DNA of 64,000 nt from Ideonella benzenivorans (GCF_020387415.1 NZ_JAGWCB010000020.1:337563-401562), one strand, 5' to 3'; shown: positions 44,797 through 52,783, numbered from the stretch's first letter. The notes: a model not told the origin generated them from the sequence alone. Made by a program: numbers and translations.

Positions 44797-45270
44797 TCAG
44801 TCGGCCGCGCCCTCGAAACCACACTGCCGCCACGCTTCGAACACCGCCACCGCGACCGCGTTGCTGAGGTTGAGGCTGCGCTGGCCGGGCCGCATCGGCA
44901 GCCGCAGGCGCTGCTCAGCCGGAAAACCCTCCCGCAGCGCGACCGGCAGGCCGGCCGTCTCCTGTCCGAAGACCAGGGTGTCCCCGGCCTGCCAGGACAC
45001 CTCGTGCGGCCGGCGGCTGGCATGGGTGGTGAAGGCGAAGCAGCGGCCGGGGTCGGGACGCTCCTCGGCCAGGAAAGCCTCCCACGAGGCGTGGCGTTTC
45101 ACGGTGGCGTACTCGTGGTAATCCAGCCCGGCCCGGCGCAGCAGCCGGTCTTCCATGTCGAAGCCCAGCGGCTCGATCAGGTGCAGCGCGCAGCCGGTGT
45201 TGGCGGCCAGGCGGATCACGTTGCCGGTGTTGGGCGGGATTTCGGGGTGGACGAGCACGATGCGGAACAT
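44797..45270 (-). CDS. trmL: tRNA (cytidine/uridine-34 2'-O)-methyltransferase
   Basis: SPOUT-fold enzyme that methylates the wobble ribose of certain tRNALeu. The 157 residues begin MFRIVLVHPEIPPNTGNVIR, contain LVFGQETAGLP and end with the knot motif RSLNLSNAVAVAVFEAWRQ. Convergent with gpsA and upstream of nothing else on this strand except comF, 30 bp away. Confidence 0.94.
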   Translation of the reverse strand: MFRIVLVHPEIPPNTGNVIRLAANTGCALHLIEPLGFDMEDRLLRRAGLDYHEYATVKRHASWEAFLAEERPDPGRCFAFTTHASRRPHEVSWQAGDTLVFGQETAGLPVALREGFPAEQRLRLPMRPGQRSLNLSNAVAVAVFEAWRQCGFEGAAD

Positions 45271-45300
45271 GGCGCGATTGTCGCGCCGTCCGCCGATCCC

Positions 45301-46059
45301 TCAGCCAGACGGAAGCTCCTCGGCCGGCCGCGGCGTGCGGGCCAGCACCCAGACGCTCACCTCCGCCACGCCACAGCGGTGCAGCAGTTCGGCTGCGGCC
45401 GACACGGTGGCGCCGGTGGTCATCACATCGTCCACCAGGGCCACATGCCGACCGGCCAGGCGCTGCGGCAGCGTCGGGTCGGGCAGGAAGGCGTCGCGCA
45501 GGTTGGCCTGCCGCTCGGCCGCGTCCAGCCGGGTCTGGGCGGCGGTGTCGCGCCAGCGCTGCAGCCCGGTGGGCCAGGCGGGGCAGTCCAGCGCGCGGGC
45601 CACGCGCCGGGCCAGTTCCCAGGCCTGGTTGTAGCCGCGCTCGCGCAGGCGAGCCGGGGCGAGGGGCACCGGCAGCACCACATCCGGCCGGGTGGCGGCG
45701 CTGGCGCGCAGGGAGCCCGCCAGCAGCGGGGCCAGCACGCCGGCCAGTTCCGGCCGCTGGCCGAACTTGAAGGCCGTGATCAGCCGGTCCCATGGAAAGG
45801 CATAGTCCAGCGCCACCTGGGTGCGGGCCATCGGGGGCGGCTGGCGCAGGCAACTGCCGCAGACCTCGGCTGGGGCCGTCAGCCCCAGGCCACAGCACCG
45901 GCAGCGCAGGCGCGGCGGGATGAAGCGGGTCTGGCAGGCCGTGCACAGCCCGCCGGCCACCCAGCTGCCACAGACAGCGCAAGGCGCCGGCCAGTGGCGG
46001 GCCAGCGCCGACCCCGCATGGGCCACGGACTTGGCGAGGGCGGACGGCGAAGAGACCAT
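45301..46059 (-). CDS. comF: ComF-family phosphoribosyltransferase-like protein
   Basis: A 252-residue protein with an N-terminal double zinc ribbon (CAVCG, CTAC, CRCCG, CGSC) and a C-terminal phosphoribosyltransferase domain carrying VALVDDVMTTGATV. ComF proteins take part in natural transformation in Gram-positives and Haemophilus; in other bacteria the role is unclear. The start at ATG 46059 is supported by the zinc ribbon; the long open frame upstream is antisense to bioC. Divergent from bioC with only 21 bp between starts. Confidence 0.9.
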   Translation of the reverse strand: MVSSPSALAKSVAHAGSALARHWPAPCAVCGSWVAGGLCTACQTRFIPPRLRCRCCGLGLTAPAEVCGSCLRQPPPMARTQVALDYAFPWDRLITAFKFGQRPELAGVLAPLLAGSLRASAATRPDVVLPVPLAPARLRERGYNQAWELARRVARALDCPAWPTGLQRWRDTAAQTRLDAAERQANLRDAFLPDPTLPQRLAGRHVALVDDVMTTGATVSAAAELLHRCGVAEVSVWVLARTPRPAEELPSG

Positions 46060-46065
46060 CGGCTC

Positions 46066-46073
46066 AATATACT
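46066..46073. promoter_or_regulatory. Shared -10 region between comF and bioC
   Basis: The 8-bp string AATATACT contains TATACT (46068-46073, plus strand) facing bioC and TATATT (46071-46066, minus strand) facing comF. Each ends about seven bases from the respective start codon, so transcription would begin at or next to the ATG in both directions. -35 elements are weak. Confidence 0.42.
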
Positions 46074-46080
46074 GCCGGCC

Positions 46081-46980
46081 ATGACCGAGCCTGTGCGTTC
46101 CGAAGTCTCTCTGTCCCGGCTCGATCCCGCCGCCGTGCTGCGCGCCCGGCGGCGCCTGCAGGCGGCTGAAGCGCCCTCCTGGTTGCACCAGGAAGTGGCC
46201 CGACGCATGGCCGAGCGGCTGCCGATGATTCGCTTGAAGCCGGCCCAGGTGCTGGACTGGTCGCTGGATGCCGGCGCGCCGGCCGAAGCACTGCTGAGCG
46301 CCTATCCCCAGGCCACGGTGCGGCAGGTGAGGACCGAACCGGCTGCTGCGGCCAGTTCCTGGTGGCGGCGCTGGCAGGAGGCCCGCTCGCGCATCCAGGC
46401 GGTGGTGCCCGACACCGTGCCGGCGGCCTCGGCCGGGCTGGTGTGGTCCAACATGGCGCTGCATTTCGAGAACGACCCGCCGGCCGTGCTGGCCGCCTGG
46501 CGGCGTGCCCTGCAACCCGATGGTTTCGTGATGTTCTCGACCTTGGGGCCAGGCTCGCTGGCCGAGCTGCGGGCGCTGTACGAGGCGGCGGGCTGGGGGC
46601 CGGCGCATGTGCCCTTCGTGGACATGCACGACCTGGGTGACATGATGGTGCAGGCCGGCCTGGCCGACCCGGTGACCGACCAGGAGACGCTGACCCTGAC
46701 CTACGGCAGCGCCGAACAGTTGCTGGCCGAGCTGCACGGCTGGGGCGGCAACTTCTCGCCTGCCCGTCACCCGGGCCTGCGCACGCGGCGCTGGCGCGAG
46801 CGGTTGCTGCAGGCCTGGCGCGAGCGGGCCGATGCGCAGGGGCGCATCGCGCTGACGCTGGAGCTGGTCTATGGCCACGCCTTTCAGGCGCCAGACCGTG
46901 GACCGGCCGTCAGCACCGAGACCGCGGTGGACCTGGCGACCATGCGGCGCATGTTGCGCGCGCCCTCGCCCCGGCACTGA
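46081..46980 (+). CDS. bioC: BioC-like methyltransferase
   Basis: A 299-residue protein matching the BioC family (malonyl-ACP O-methyltransferase, biotin synthesis) by position next to comF, overall length and motifs such as LVWSNMALHFENDPPAVL and FSTLGPGSLAELRALY. The SAM-binding motif I, normally D-x-G-x-G-x-G, reads VLDWSLDAGAPAEALL (about 57-72) and lacks the glycine pattern. SAM binding or activity is therefore open to doubt, although related Burkholderiales proteins may share this variation. No other bio genes are nearby. Confidence 0.72.
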   Translation: MTEPVRSEVSLSRLDPAAVLRARRRLQAAEAPSWLHQEVARRMAERLPMIRLKPAQVLDWSLDAGAPAEALLSAYPQATVRQVRTEPAAAASSWWRRWQEARSRIQAVVPDTVPAASAGLVWSNMALHFENDPPAVLAAWRRALQPDGFVMFSTLGPGSLAELRALYEAAGWGPAHVPFVDMHDLGDMMVQAGLADPVTDQETLTLTYGSAEQLLAELHGWGGNFSPARHPGLRTRRWRERLLQAWRERADAQGRIALTLELVYGHAFQAPDRGPAVSTETAVDLATMRRMLRAPSPRH

Positions 46981-47004
46981 GGCACTGAGGCACTGAGGCA
47001 CTGG
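46973..47004 (+). repeat. Four tandem copies of GGCACTGA at the bioC stop codon
   Basis: Copies at 46973-46980, 46981-46988, 46989-46996 and 46997-47004 (the last ends in G). The first copy contains the last codons and TGA of bioC, so slippage here would add or remove untranslated repeat units, each bringing its own TGA. Confidence 0.8.
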
Positions 47005-47064
47005 GGTTGGCCCGATGCTTCATCGGGAGGCTCACTGACTGAGTCGTCGGAGTGAAGCCCAACG

Positions 47065-47086
47065 CGTCATGGTGTTTTCCATGACG
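47065..47086 (+). terminator. Hairpin downstream of bioC
   Basis: CGTCATGG and CCATGACG form a perfect 8-bp stem around TGTTTT. There is no T-run after it. It could end bioC transcription weakly or be an operator; position alone does not decide. Confidence 0.4.
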
Positions 47087-47103
47087 TGACGCGGCGGTCC
47101 GGA

Positions 47104-47117
47104 TCGATCTGGATCAA
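47104..47117. promoter_or_regulatory. FNR/ANR-type box upstream of the cytochrome oxidase cluster
   Basis: TCGAT-CTGG-ATCAA matches the FNR/ANR consensus TTGAT-N4-ATCAA at nine of ten conserved positions. It lies about 170 bp upstream of the ctaC start codon. An oxygen-sensing regulator bound here could repress or activate the aa3 oxidase. The match is seen; binding is inferred. Confidence 0.5.
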
Positions 47118-47287
47118 GCCCTAGCAGCACCGCCGGTTCTCGCGTTTGAGTGGAAACGCTCTCCCTGAACGGGACGAGCCTGTCCTACGCTGCGCTTGTC
47201 TGCCGAGGGCGTCGCGTGGGGTGTGCCAGTGCCACCCCGGTCGCCGGTGGACGCCACACGACAGCCGTCGCGAAGGGGATGAACAGC

Positions 47288-48175
47288 ATGCTGGGCAGGA
47301 CCGCGGGATGGACAGGGCGCACCACAGCCGCCCTCGCAATGTGGGGAAGCCACGGGGCCTGGGCGGCCGATGGGCCGGTACAGAGCCTGCCCGGCGGGCC
47401 GGCCGTGCGCCAGATGGACCTGGCGCCACCGGCCACGCGCATCGCCGAGGACGTGCAGGTGCTGCACTACGGGCTGCTGATCGTCTGCCTGGTGATTTTC
47501 GTCGGCGTGTTCGGGGTGATGTTCTATTCCATCCTGCGGCACCGCAAATCGCTGGGCGCGCAGCCGGCCCATTTCCATGAGAGCACGAAGGTCGAGATCG
47601 CCTGGACGGTGGTGCCCTTCCTGATCGTTGTCGGCATGGGCTTTGCGGCCACCAAGACCGTCATTGCACAGAAGGACACGCGCTACGCGGACCTGACGAT
47701 CAAGGTCACCGGCTACCAGTGGAAATGGGGTTACGAGTACCTGCGCGGACCGGGGGAGGGCATCCACTTCCTGTCGATGCTGGACCCGGCGCAGCGCCAG
47801 ATGTCCGATGAAGGCAAGCCTTCGGGCAACGACTACCTGCTGAAGGTGGACCACCCGATGGTGGTGCCGGTGGGGCAGAAGGTGCGCCTGATCACCACCG
47901 CCAGCGACGTCATCCATTCCTGGATGATCCCGGCCTTTGGCGTGAAGCAGGACGCCATTCCGGGCTTTGTGCGCGACACCTGGTTCCGCGCCGAACGCAC
48001 CGGTGACTTCTATGGGCAGTGCGCCGAGCTGTGCGGCAAGGAGCACGCCTACATGCCCATCCACGTGCGGGTGCTGAGCGCCGAGGACTATGCCCAGTGG
48101 GTCGCGGCCGAGCGCGAGCGCATGGCCGCGGCGGCGTCGGCCGGGCCGCAGCTGGCGGCGGCCACCTCGCCCTGA
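47288..48175 (+). CDS. ctaC: Cytochrome c oxidase subunit II
   Basis: Receives electrons from cytochrome c through the CuA centre of the aa3-type oxidase. ATG 47288 is chosen because GAAGGGG lies nine bases upstream; ATG 47279 directly abuts that site. The 295 residues have a signal peptide (cleavage near AWAADG), two membrane helices (HYGLLIVCLVIFVGVFGVMF and VVPFLIVVGMGFAAT) and the cupredoxin domain. CuA ligands: His in DVIHSWMIPAF and CAELCGKEHAYMP (Cys, Glu, Cys, His, Met). It lacks the C-terminal cytochrome c domain of the caa3 type. Confidence 0.95.
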   Translation: MLGRTAGWTGRTTAALAMWGSHGAWAADGPVQSLPGGPAVRQMDLAPPATRIAEDVQVLHYGLLIVCLVIFVGVFGVMFYSILRHRKSLGAQPAHFHESTKVEIAWTVVPFLIVVGMGFAATKTVIAQKDTRYADLTIKVTGYQWKWGYEYLRGPGEGIHFLSMLDPAQRQMSDEGKPSGNDYLLKVDHPMVVPVGQKVRLITTASDVIHSWMIPAFGVKQDAIPGFVRDTWFRAERTGDFYGQCAELCGKEHAYMPIHVRVLSAEDYAQWVAAERERMAAAASAGPQLAAATSP

Positions 48176-48218
48176 GTCTCTTCATGTCCCGCGAGTCCGT
48201 CTTCTGTCAGGAGCCACG

Positions 48219-49847
48219 ATGAGCGCAGTCCTCGATCCCCATGGCCTGCCGGCCCACGATGCCCATGACACCGCCCATGGCCCGCTGCCCGGCTGGCGCC
48301 GCTGGGTCTATGCCACCAACCACAAGGACATCGGCACGATGTACCTGCTCTTCAGCTTCACGATGCTGATGATCGGGGGCGTGCTGGCGCTGTGCATCCG
48401 CGCCGAGCTGTTCAAGCCGGGGCTGCAATTCTTCAACCCCGAGCTGTTCAACCAGTTCACCACCATGCACGGGCTGATCATGGTGTTCGGGGCCATCATG
48501 CCGGCCTTCGTGGGCTTCGCGAACTGGATGATTCCGCTGCAGATCGGGGCCTCGGACATGGCCTTCGCGCGGATGAACAACTTCAGCTTCTGGCTGTTGA
48601 TCCCGGCGTCCCTGCTGCTGGTCACCTCGTTCTTCATGCCGGGTGGGGCGCCGGCCGCAGGCTGGACGCTCTATGCGCCGCTGACCTTGCAAATGGGGCC
48701 GGCCATGGATGCCGGCATCTTTGCCATGCACATCATGGGCGCCAGTTCCATCATGGGGGCCATCAACATCGTCGTCACCGTGCTGAACATGCGTGCGCCG
48801 GGCATGACGCTGATGAAGATGCCGCTGTTTGCCTGGACCTGGCTGATCACCGCCTACCTGCTGATCGCGGTGATGCCCGTGCTGGCCGGCGCCATCACGA
48901 TGACGCTGACCGACCGCCACTTCGGCACCAGCTTCTTCAACCCGGCCGGTGGCGGGGACCCGGTGATGTACCAGCACATCTTCTGGTTCTTCGGCCACCC
49001 CGAGGTCTACATCATGATCCTGCCGGCCTTCGGGATCGTCAGCGCCATCATCCCGGCCTTCGCCCGCAAGAAGCTGTTCGGCTACACCTCGATGGTGTAC
49101 GCCACCGGCTCCATCGCCATCCTGTCCTTCGTCGTCTGGGCCCATCACATGTACACCACCGGCATGCCGGTGACGGGCCAGCTGTTCTTCATGTACGCGA
49201 CCATGCTGATCGCCGTGCCCACGGGGGTGAAGATCTTCAACTGGGTGGCCACCATGTGGCGCGGCTCGATGACCTTCGAGACGCCGATGCTGTTCGCGGT
49301 GGGCTTTCTGTTCGTCTTCTCGATGGGCGGCTTCACCGGGCTGATCCTGTCGATGGCGCCGGTGGACCTGCAGCTGCAGGACACCTATTACGTGGTGGCC
49401 CACTTCCACTACGTGCTGGTGGCGGGCTCGCTGTTCGCGATGTTCGCTGGCTACTACTACTGGGCCCCCAAGTGGACGGGGGTGATGTATTCCGAGACGC
49501 GCGGCCGCATCCATTTCTGGGGCTCGCTGATCTTCTTCAACATCACCTTCTTCCCGATGCACTTCCTGGGGCTGGCCGGCATGCCCCGCCGTTACGCGGA
49601 CTATCCGATGCAGTTCGCCGACTTCAACGAGGTCGCCTCGATCGGCGCCTTCGGCTTTGGTTTCATGCAGGTGTATTTCTTCCTGGCCACCGTGTTGCCG
49701 ATGATGCGCGGCCGGGGCGAGCCGGCGCCTGCCAAGCCCTGGGAAGGCGCCGAGGGCCTGGAGTGGGAGGTGCCGTCGCCGGCGCCGCACCACACCTTCG
49801 AGACACCGCCGCAACTGGACGAGACCGCCACCCGCATCGTCGGCTGA
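48219..49847 (+). CDS. ctaD: Cytochrome c oxidase subunit I
   Basis: Catalytic subunit with heme a and the heme a3-CuB site. ATG 48219 with CAGGAG upstream; 542 residues, 12 membrane helices. Heme and CuB ligands are visible in the conserved segments TMHGLIMVFGAIMPAF, FWFFGHPEVYIMILP (His and the cross-linked Tyr), WAHHMYTTGM (His-His) and YYVVAHFHYVLVAG (His-x-His). Family A1-type proton-channel features (the Tyr in HPEVY) are present. Confidence 0.97.
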   Translation: MSAVLDPHGLPAHDAHDTAHGPLPGWRRWVYATNHKDIGTMYLLFSFTMLMIGGVLALCIRAELFKPGLQFFNPELFNQFTTMHGLIMVFGAIMPAFVGFANWMIPLQIGASDMAFARMNNFSFWLLIPASLLLVTSFFMPGGAPAAGWTLYAPLTLQMGPAMDAGIFAMHIMGASSIMGAINIVVTVLNMRAPGMTLMKMPLFAWTWLITAYLLIAVMPVLAGAITMTLTDRHFGTSFFNPAGGGDPVMYQHIFWFFGHPEVYIMILPAFGIVSAIIPAFARKKLFGYTSMVYATGSIAILSFVVWAHHMYTTGMPVTGQLFFMYATMLIAVPTGVKIFNWVATMWRGSMTFETPMLFAVGFLFVFSMGGFTGLILSMAPVDLQLQDTYYVVAHFHYVLVAGSLFAMFAGYYYWAPKWTGVMYSETRGRIHFWGSLIFFNITFFPMHFLGLAGMPRRYADYPMQFADFNEVASIGAFGFGFMQVYFFLATVLPMMRGRGEPAPAKPWEGAEGLEWEVPSPAPHHTFETPPQLDETATRIVG

Positions 49848-49857
49848 GGAGCACACC

Positions 49858-49977
49858 ATGGCCACACTGTCCACCACTCAGCGCCGCGCCAACCTGCGCC
49901 TGGCTTGGACCCTGGCGGCGCTGGCCGTCGGGATCGGCCTGGCCTTCGTGGTCAAGATCGTCTGGCTGAGCGCCTGA
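49858..49977 (+). CDS. Cytochrome oxidase small assembly protein, 39 residues
   Basis: A very short gene, too small for usual gene finders: ATG 49858, GAGGAG eleven bases upstream region (CTGAGGAGC), stop 49975-49977. The product begins MATLSTTQRRANLRLAW and has one membrane helix (about 15-36) ending KIVWLSA. A small single-helix protein in this exact place between ctaD and ctaG is typical of Burkholderiales and is called cytochrome oxidase small assembly protein. Its action is not known. Confidence 0.82.
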   Translation: MATLSTTQRRANLRLAWTLAALAVGIGLAFVVKIVWLSA

Positions 49978-49994
49978 CGCCCCGGGAGCCGACC

Positions 49995-50573
49995 ATGCCG
50001 GTGTCCGTCCCTTTCCGCCGCGACCAGTGGGTGATGTTCGGCAAGCTGCTGGCCATCGCGACGGTGATGTTCGGTTTCGGCTATGCGCTGGTGCCCATGT
50101 ACCGGCACATCTGCACGGCGCTCGGCATCAACGTGCTGTCGCTGGCGGAGCGCGGCGGCGAGGTGGTGCAGGCCGTGCCGGCCAACACCCAGGTGGACCT
50201 GGGGCGCACCGTGACGGTCGAGTTCGACGCCAATGTGCAGGGGCTGTGGGCCTTCCGGCCCGAGGTGCGCTCGCTGGATGTCCATCCGGGCCAGCTGACC
50301 ACGGTGATGTACGAGTTCACCAACACCCAACCCCGCACGCTGGCCGCCCAGGCCATCGCCAACTACGCACCCCAGGTGGCCGACCGCTACTTCGAGAAGC
50401 TGCAGTGCTTCTGCTTCAACGAGTACACGCTCAAGCCGGGCGAGACACGCCGCTGGCCGGTGGTCTTCTACCTGGATCCGCGTCTGCCACGCGAGGTGAA
50501 CACGATCACGCTGTCCTACACCTTCTTCGAGGTGGGCGGCAAGGTGCGTCCGGCGCCGGGGAGCGGCACATGA
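49995..50573 (+). CDS. ctaG: Cytochrome c oxidase copper-assembly protein CtaG (Cox11)
   Basis: Inserts copper into the CuB site of subunit I. ATG 49995 gives 192 residues: a short cytosolic segment, one membrane helix (about 16-35) and an immunoglobulin-like periplasmic domain with the copper motif CFCF in KLQCFCFNEYTLKPGE (about 137-140). The end overlaps the next gene by ATGA. Confidence 0.95.
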   Translation: MPVSVPFRRDQWVMFGKLLAIATVMFGFGYALVPMYRHICTALGINVLSLAERGGEVVQAVPANTQVDLGRTVTVEFDANVQGLWAFRPEVRSLDVHPGQLTTVMYEFTNTQPRTLAAQAIANYAPQVADRYFEKLQCFCFNEYTLKPGETRRWPVVFYLDPRLPREVNTITLSYTFFEVGGKVRPAPGSGT

Positions 50574-50782
50574 ACGCCCCGCCCGGCAGCTCGTTCTGGC
50601 AGACGGTGCGGCTGGTGGCCTGGTCATTCTTTGGCGTGCGCCGTCGGGCCGACCAGGCGCTGGACATCCGGCACACCCGGCCGGTGCATGTCATTGCGGC
50701 AGGGCTGATCGGTGCGGTGCTGTTCGTGCTGGCGCTGGTGCTGCTGGTGTCTTGGGTGGTGGGCAGCGAGGCGACCCACTGA
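50570..50782 (+). CDS. DUF2970 small membrane protein
   Basis: A 70-residue protein with one clear membrane helix (about 43-63, VIAAGLIGAVLFVLALVLLV) and an N-terminal segment TVRLVAWSFFGVRRR typical of DUF2970. It is translationally coupled to ctaG (ATGA) and lies before ctaE, a conserved position in betaproteobacterial oxidase clusters. The function is unknown, presumably assembly. Confidence 0.85.
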   Translation: MNAPPGSSFWQTVRLVAWSFFGVRRRADQALDIRHTRPVHVIAAGLIGAVLFVLALVLLVSWVVGSEATH

Positions 50783-50805
50783 GATCGCAACGAGGAGACC
50801 TGACG

Positions 50806-51690
50806 ATGTCCGCAGTGAACGACTCTCGTGGCACGCCGCACTACTTCGTGCCGCCGCCGTCGCGCCATCCCGCGCTGGCCGCACTGGGGCTGTTCCTGGT
50901 CGCGCTGGGCGCCAGCCAATGGGTGAACGAGCAGGCCTGGGGCCGCTACGCCGTGCTGGCCGGCCTGCTGGTGGTGTTCAGTGTGCTGTTCCAGTGGTTT
51001 GGCGACGCCATCCGAGAGAACGAGACGGGCCAGTACTCCCGGCGCATCGACGCCTCGTTTCGCTGGAGCATGGGTTGGTTCATCTTCTCCGAGGTGATGT
51101 TCTTCGCCGCATTCTTCGCGGCCCTGTTCTGGACCCGGGCCCATGCGGTGCCCAACCTCGGGTCGCCGGACAACCAGCTGCTCTGGCCGGGCTTCGAGGG
51201 CGTCTGGCCCAGTGACAAGGCGGGGGCCACGGGTTCACCGGCCGGCACGGTGGCGCCTTTCGAGACCATGGGGCCCTGGCCGATCCCGACGCTGAACACC
51301 GCGCTGCTGCTGAGCTCGGGCCTGACGATCACGCTGGCCCACCATGCGCTGCTGGGGGACCGGCGCGCCGCCTGTGTGCGCTGGATGTGGCTGACCGTGG
51401 CCCTGGGCGTCACCTTCCTCGGCTTCCAGGGCTACGAGTACCTGCACGCCTATCGGGAGCTCAACCTCAAGCTGAGTTCGGGCGTGTACGGCTCCACCTT
51501 CTACATGCTCACCGGCTTCCACGGCTTTCACGTGCTGCTGGGCACGCTGATGCTGACGGTCATCACCGGGCGCTTGATGAAGGGCCACTTCAGCCGCACC
51601 CACCACTTTGGTTTCGAAGGGGTGGCCTGGTACTGGCACTTTGTCGACGTGGTCTGGCTGGGCCTGTACCTGGTCGTCTACTGGCTGTGA
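50806..51690 (+). CDS. ctaE: Cytochrome c oxidase subunit III
   Basis: A 294-residue membrane subunit, seven helices, stabilising subunit I. ATG 50806 with GAGGAG upstream. Family segments: SFRWSMGWFIFSEVMFFAAFFAALFW region, LSSGLTITLAHHALL, LGFQGYEYLHA, FYMLTGFHGFHVLLGTLML and the C-terminal WHFVDVVWLGLYLVVYW. Its stop is 61 bp from the convergent small DUF2909 gene. Confidence 0.96.
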   Translation: MSAVNDSRGTPHYFVPPPSRHPALAALGLFLVALGASQWVNEQAWGRYAVLAGLLVVFSVLFQWFGDAIRENETGQYSRRIDASFRWSMGWFIFSEVMFFAAFFAALFWTRAHAVPNLGSPDNQLLWPGFEGVWPSDKAGATGSPAGTVAPFETMGPWPIPTLNTALLLSSGLTITLAHHALLGDRRAACVRWMWLTVALGVTFLGFQGYEYLHAYRELNLKLSSGVYGSTFYMLTGFHGFHVLLGTLMLTVITGRLMKGHFSRTHHFGFEGVAWYWHFVDVVWLGLYLVVYWL

Positions 51691-51751
51691 GGCGGTGATG
51701 CGCGCCCCCCGTGTGCTGCAGCCGGGGACCGCGGTGTCGGCGGTCCCCGGC

Positions 51752-51976
51752 TCAGCGTGGCAGCGGCAGGCCGGTGGGGTGGAGCCAACCCAGGCGCCAG
51801 GCCAGCAGCACGGCGGCGAACAGGGCGATGGACAGCCCGATGCGCCAGGCCAGGGCACGGGCCATCTGGCGGCTGCGCTGGGCGTCGTCGTCCGGCCGGG
51901 TGCGCAGCATCAGCACGCCCGCCGTGCCCAGGCTGAGCAGGATGGCGAACAGGGTGATGGTGATCAGGATCTTCAT
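51752..51976 (-). CDS. Twin-transmembrane protein (DUF2909 family)
   Basis: A 74-residue minus-strand gene inside the plus-strand oxidase cluster. The product starts MKILITITLFAILLSLGTAG and has two membrane helices (about 3-21 and 46-66) separated by a charged loop (RPDDDAQRSRQMARAL). The same small gene in reverse orientation between ctaE and SURF1 recurs in Burkholderiales. Function unknown. Confidence 0.85.
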   Translation of the reverse strand: MKILITITLFAILLSLGTAGVLMLRTRPDDDAQRSRQMARALAWRIGLSIALFAAVLLAWRLGWLHPTGLPLPR

Positions 51977-52003
51977 GCGTGTCGATCTTGCGCCGAGTCC
52001 GGG

Positions 52004-52783
52004 GTGGGCGCAGGAGGGCTTGCCCGGAGGGACACCCCGGCGCGGCGCTGGGGAGCGCTGCTCGCGGCCCTGGCCGTGGCCGCGCTGACCGCCCGCCTGG
52101 GGCTGTGGCAGATGCACCGCGGCGAGGAGAAGCGGGCGCTGCAGGCCGAGATGACCGAGCGCGCCCAGGCGCCGGTGCTGGCCGCGGCCGCCTTGGCGCG
52201 CACGGCGCTGGCGGCCCAGGGGCAGGGGTACCGGCGGGTGCAGGCCCAGGGGCACTGGCTGCCCGTGGCGCCGGTGTTCCTGGACAACCGGCAGATGGAT
52301 GGCCGGCCCGGCTTCTTTGTGCTGTCGCCCCTGGATCTGGGCCATGGCGCCGTGGTGCTGGTGCAGCGGGGCTGGGTGCCCCGCGACGTGCAGGACCGCA
52401 GCCGGCTGCCTGCCTTGCCGCTGCCCGGGGGGCCGGTGACGCTGCCCGCCCGGGTGGCCCCCTGGCCCTCGGCACTGACCGCCCTGGGGGCCGACGCGCC
52501 CGGGCCAATCCGGCAGAACGTGACTCCGGAGGCCCTGGAGGCCCTGTGGCATGTGCGCCTGCTGCCGTATTCCCTGCAGCAGCTCGCGGCCACGCCGGCC
52601 TTGACCGTCGGCCCCGAGGCCGCTGCAGAGCAGACCCTGCAGCGCCGCTGGCCGCTTCCGGCCCTGGATGTGCGCAAGCACGATCTCTACGCCGTCCAGT
52701 GGTTCCTGTTCTCGTTGCTCACCGTGGGGTTGTATGTCTGGTTCCAGCTCATTCGCCCGCGCCTCGCACGGCCCATCGCCTGA
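52004..52783 (+). CDS. SURF1-family cytochrome oxidase biogenesis protein
   Basis: Helps insert heme a into subunit I. The frame has no ATG near the expected start; GTG 52004 (VGAGGLARRD) is the best candidate because it puts the first membrane helix (LLAALAVAALTARLGLWQ) about 16 residues in. The 259 residues include LDNRQMDGRPGFFVLSPL, VLVQRGWVPRD, LLPYSLQQL and the C-terminal helix with HDLYAVQWFLFSLLTVGLY. The end overlaps the next gene by about 50 bp. Confidence 0.88.
   Translation: MGAGGLARRDTPARRWGALLAALAVAALTARLGLWQMHRGEEKRALQAEMTERAQAPVLAAAALARTALAAQGQGYRRVQAQGHWLPVAPVFLDNRQMDGRPGFFVLSPLDLGHGAVVLVQRGWVPRDVQDRSRLPALPLPGGPVTLPARVAPWPSALTALGADAPGPIRQNVTPEALEALWHVRLLPYSLQQLAATPALTVGPEAAAEQTLQRRWPLPALDVRKHDLYAVQWFLFSLLTVGLYVWFQLIRPRLARPIA

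Larger units (their letters stand above)
46981..47287. other. 307-bp intergenic region before ctaC
   Basis: It holds the tail of the GGCACTGA repeat, an 8-bp perfect hairpin, an FNR-like box and then about 170 bp without a convincing sigma-70 promoter. The open frame running into ctaC from upstream (starting 47150) has no ribosome site and no family resemblance before 47288. Confidence 0.55.
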
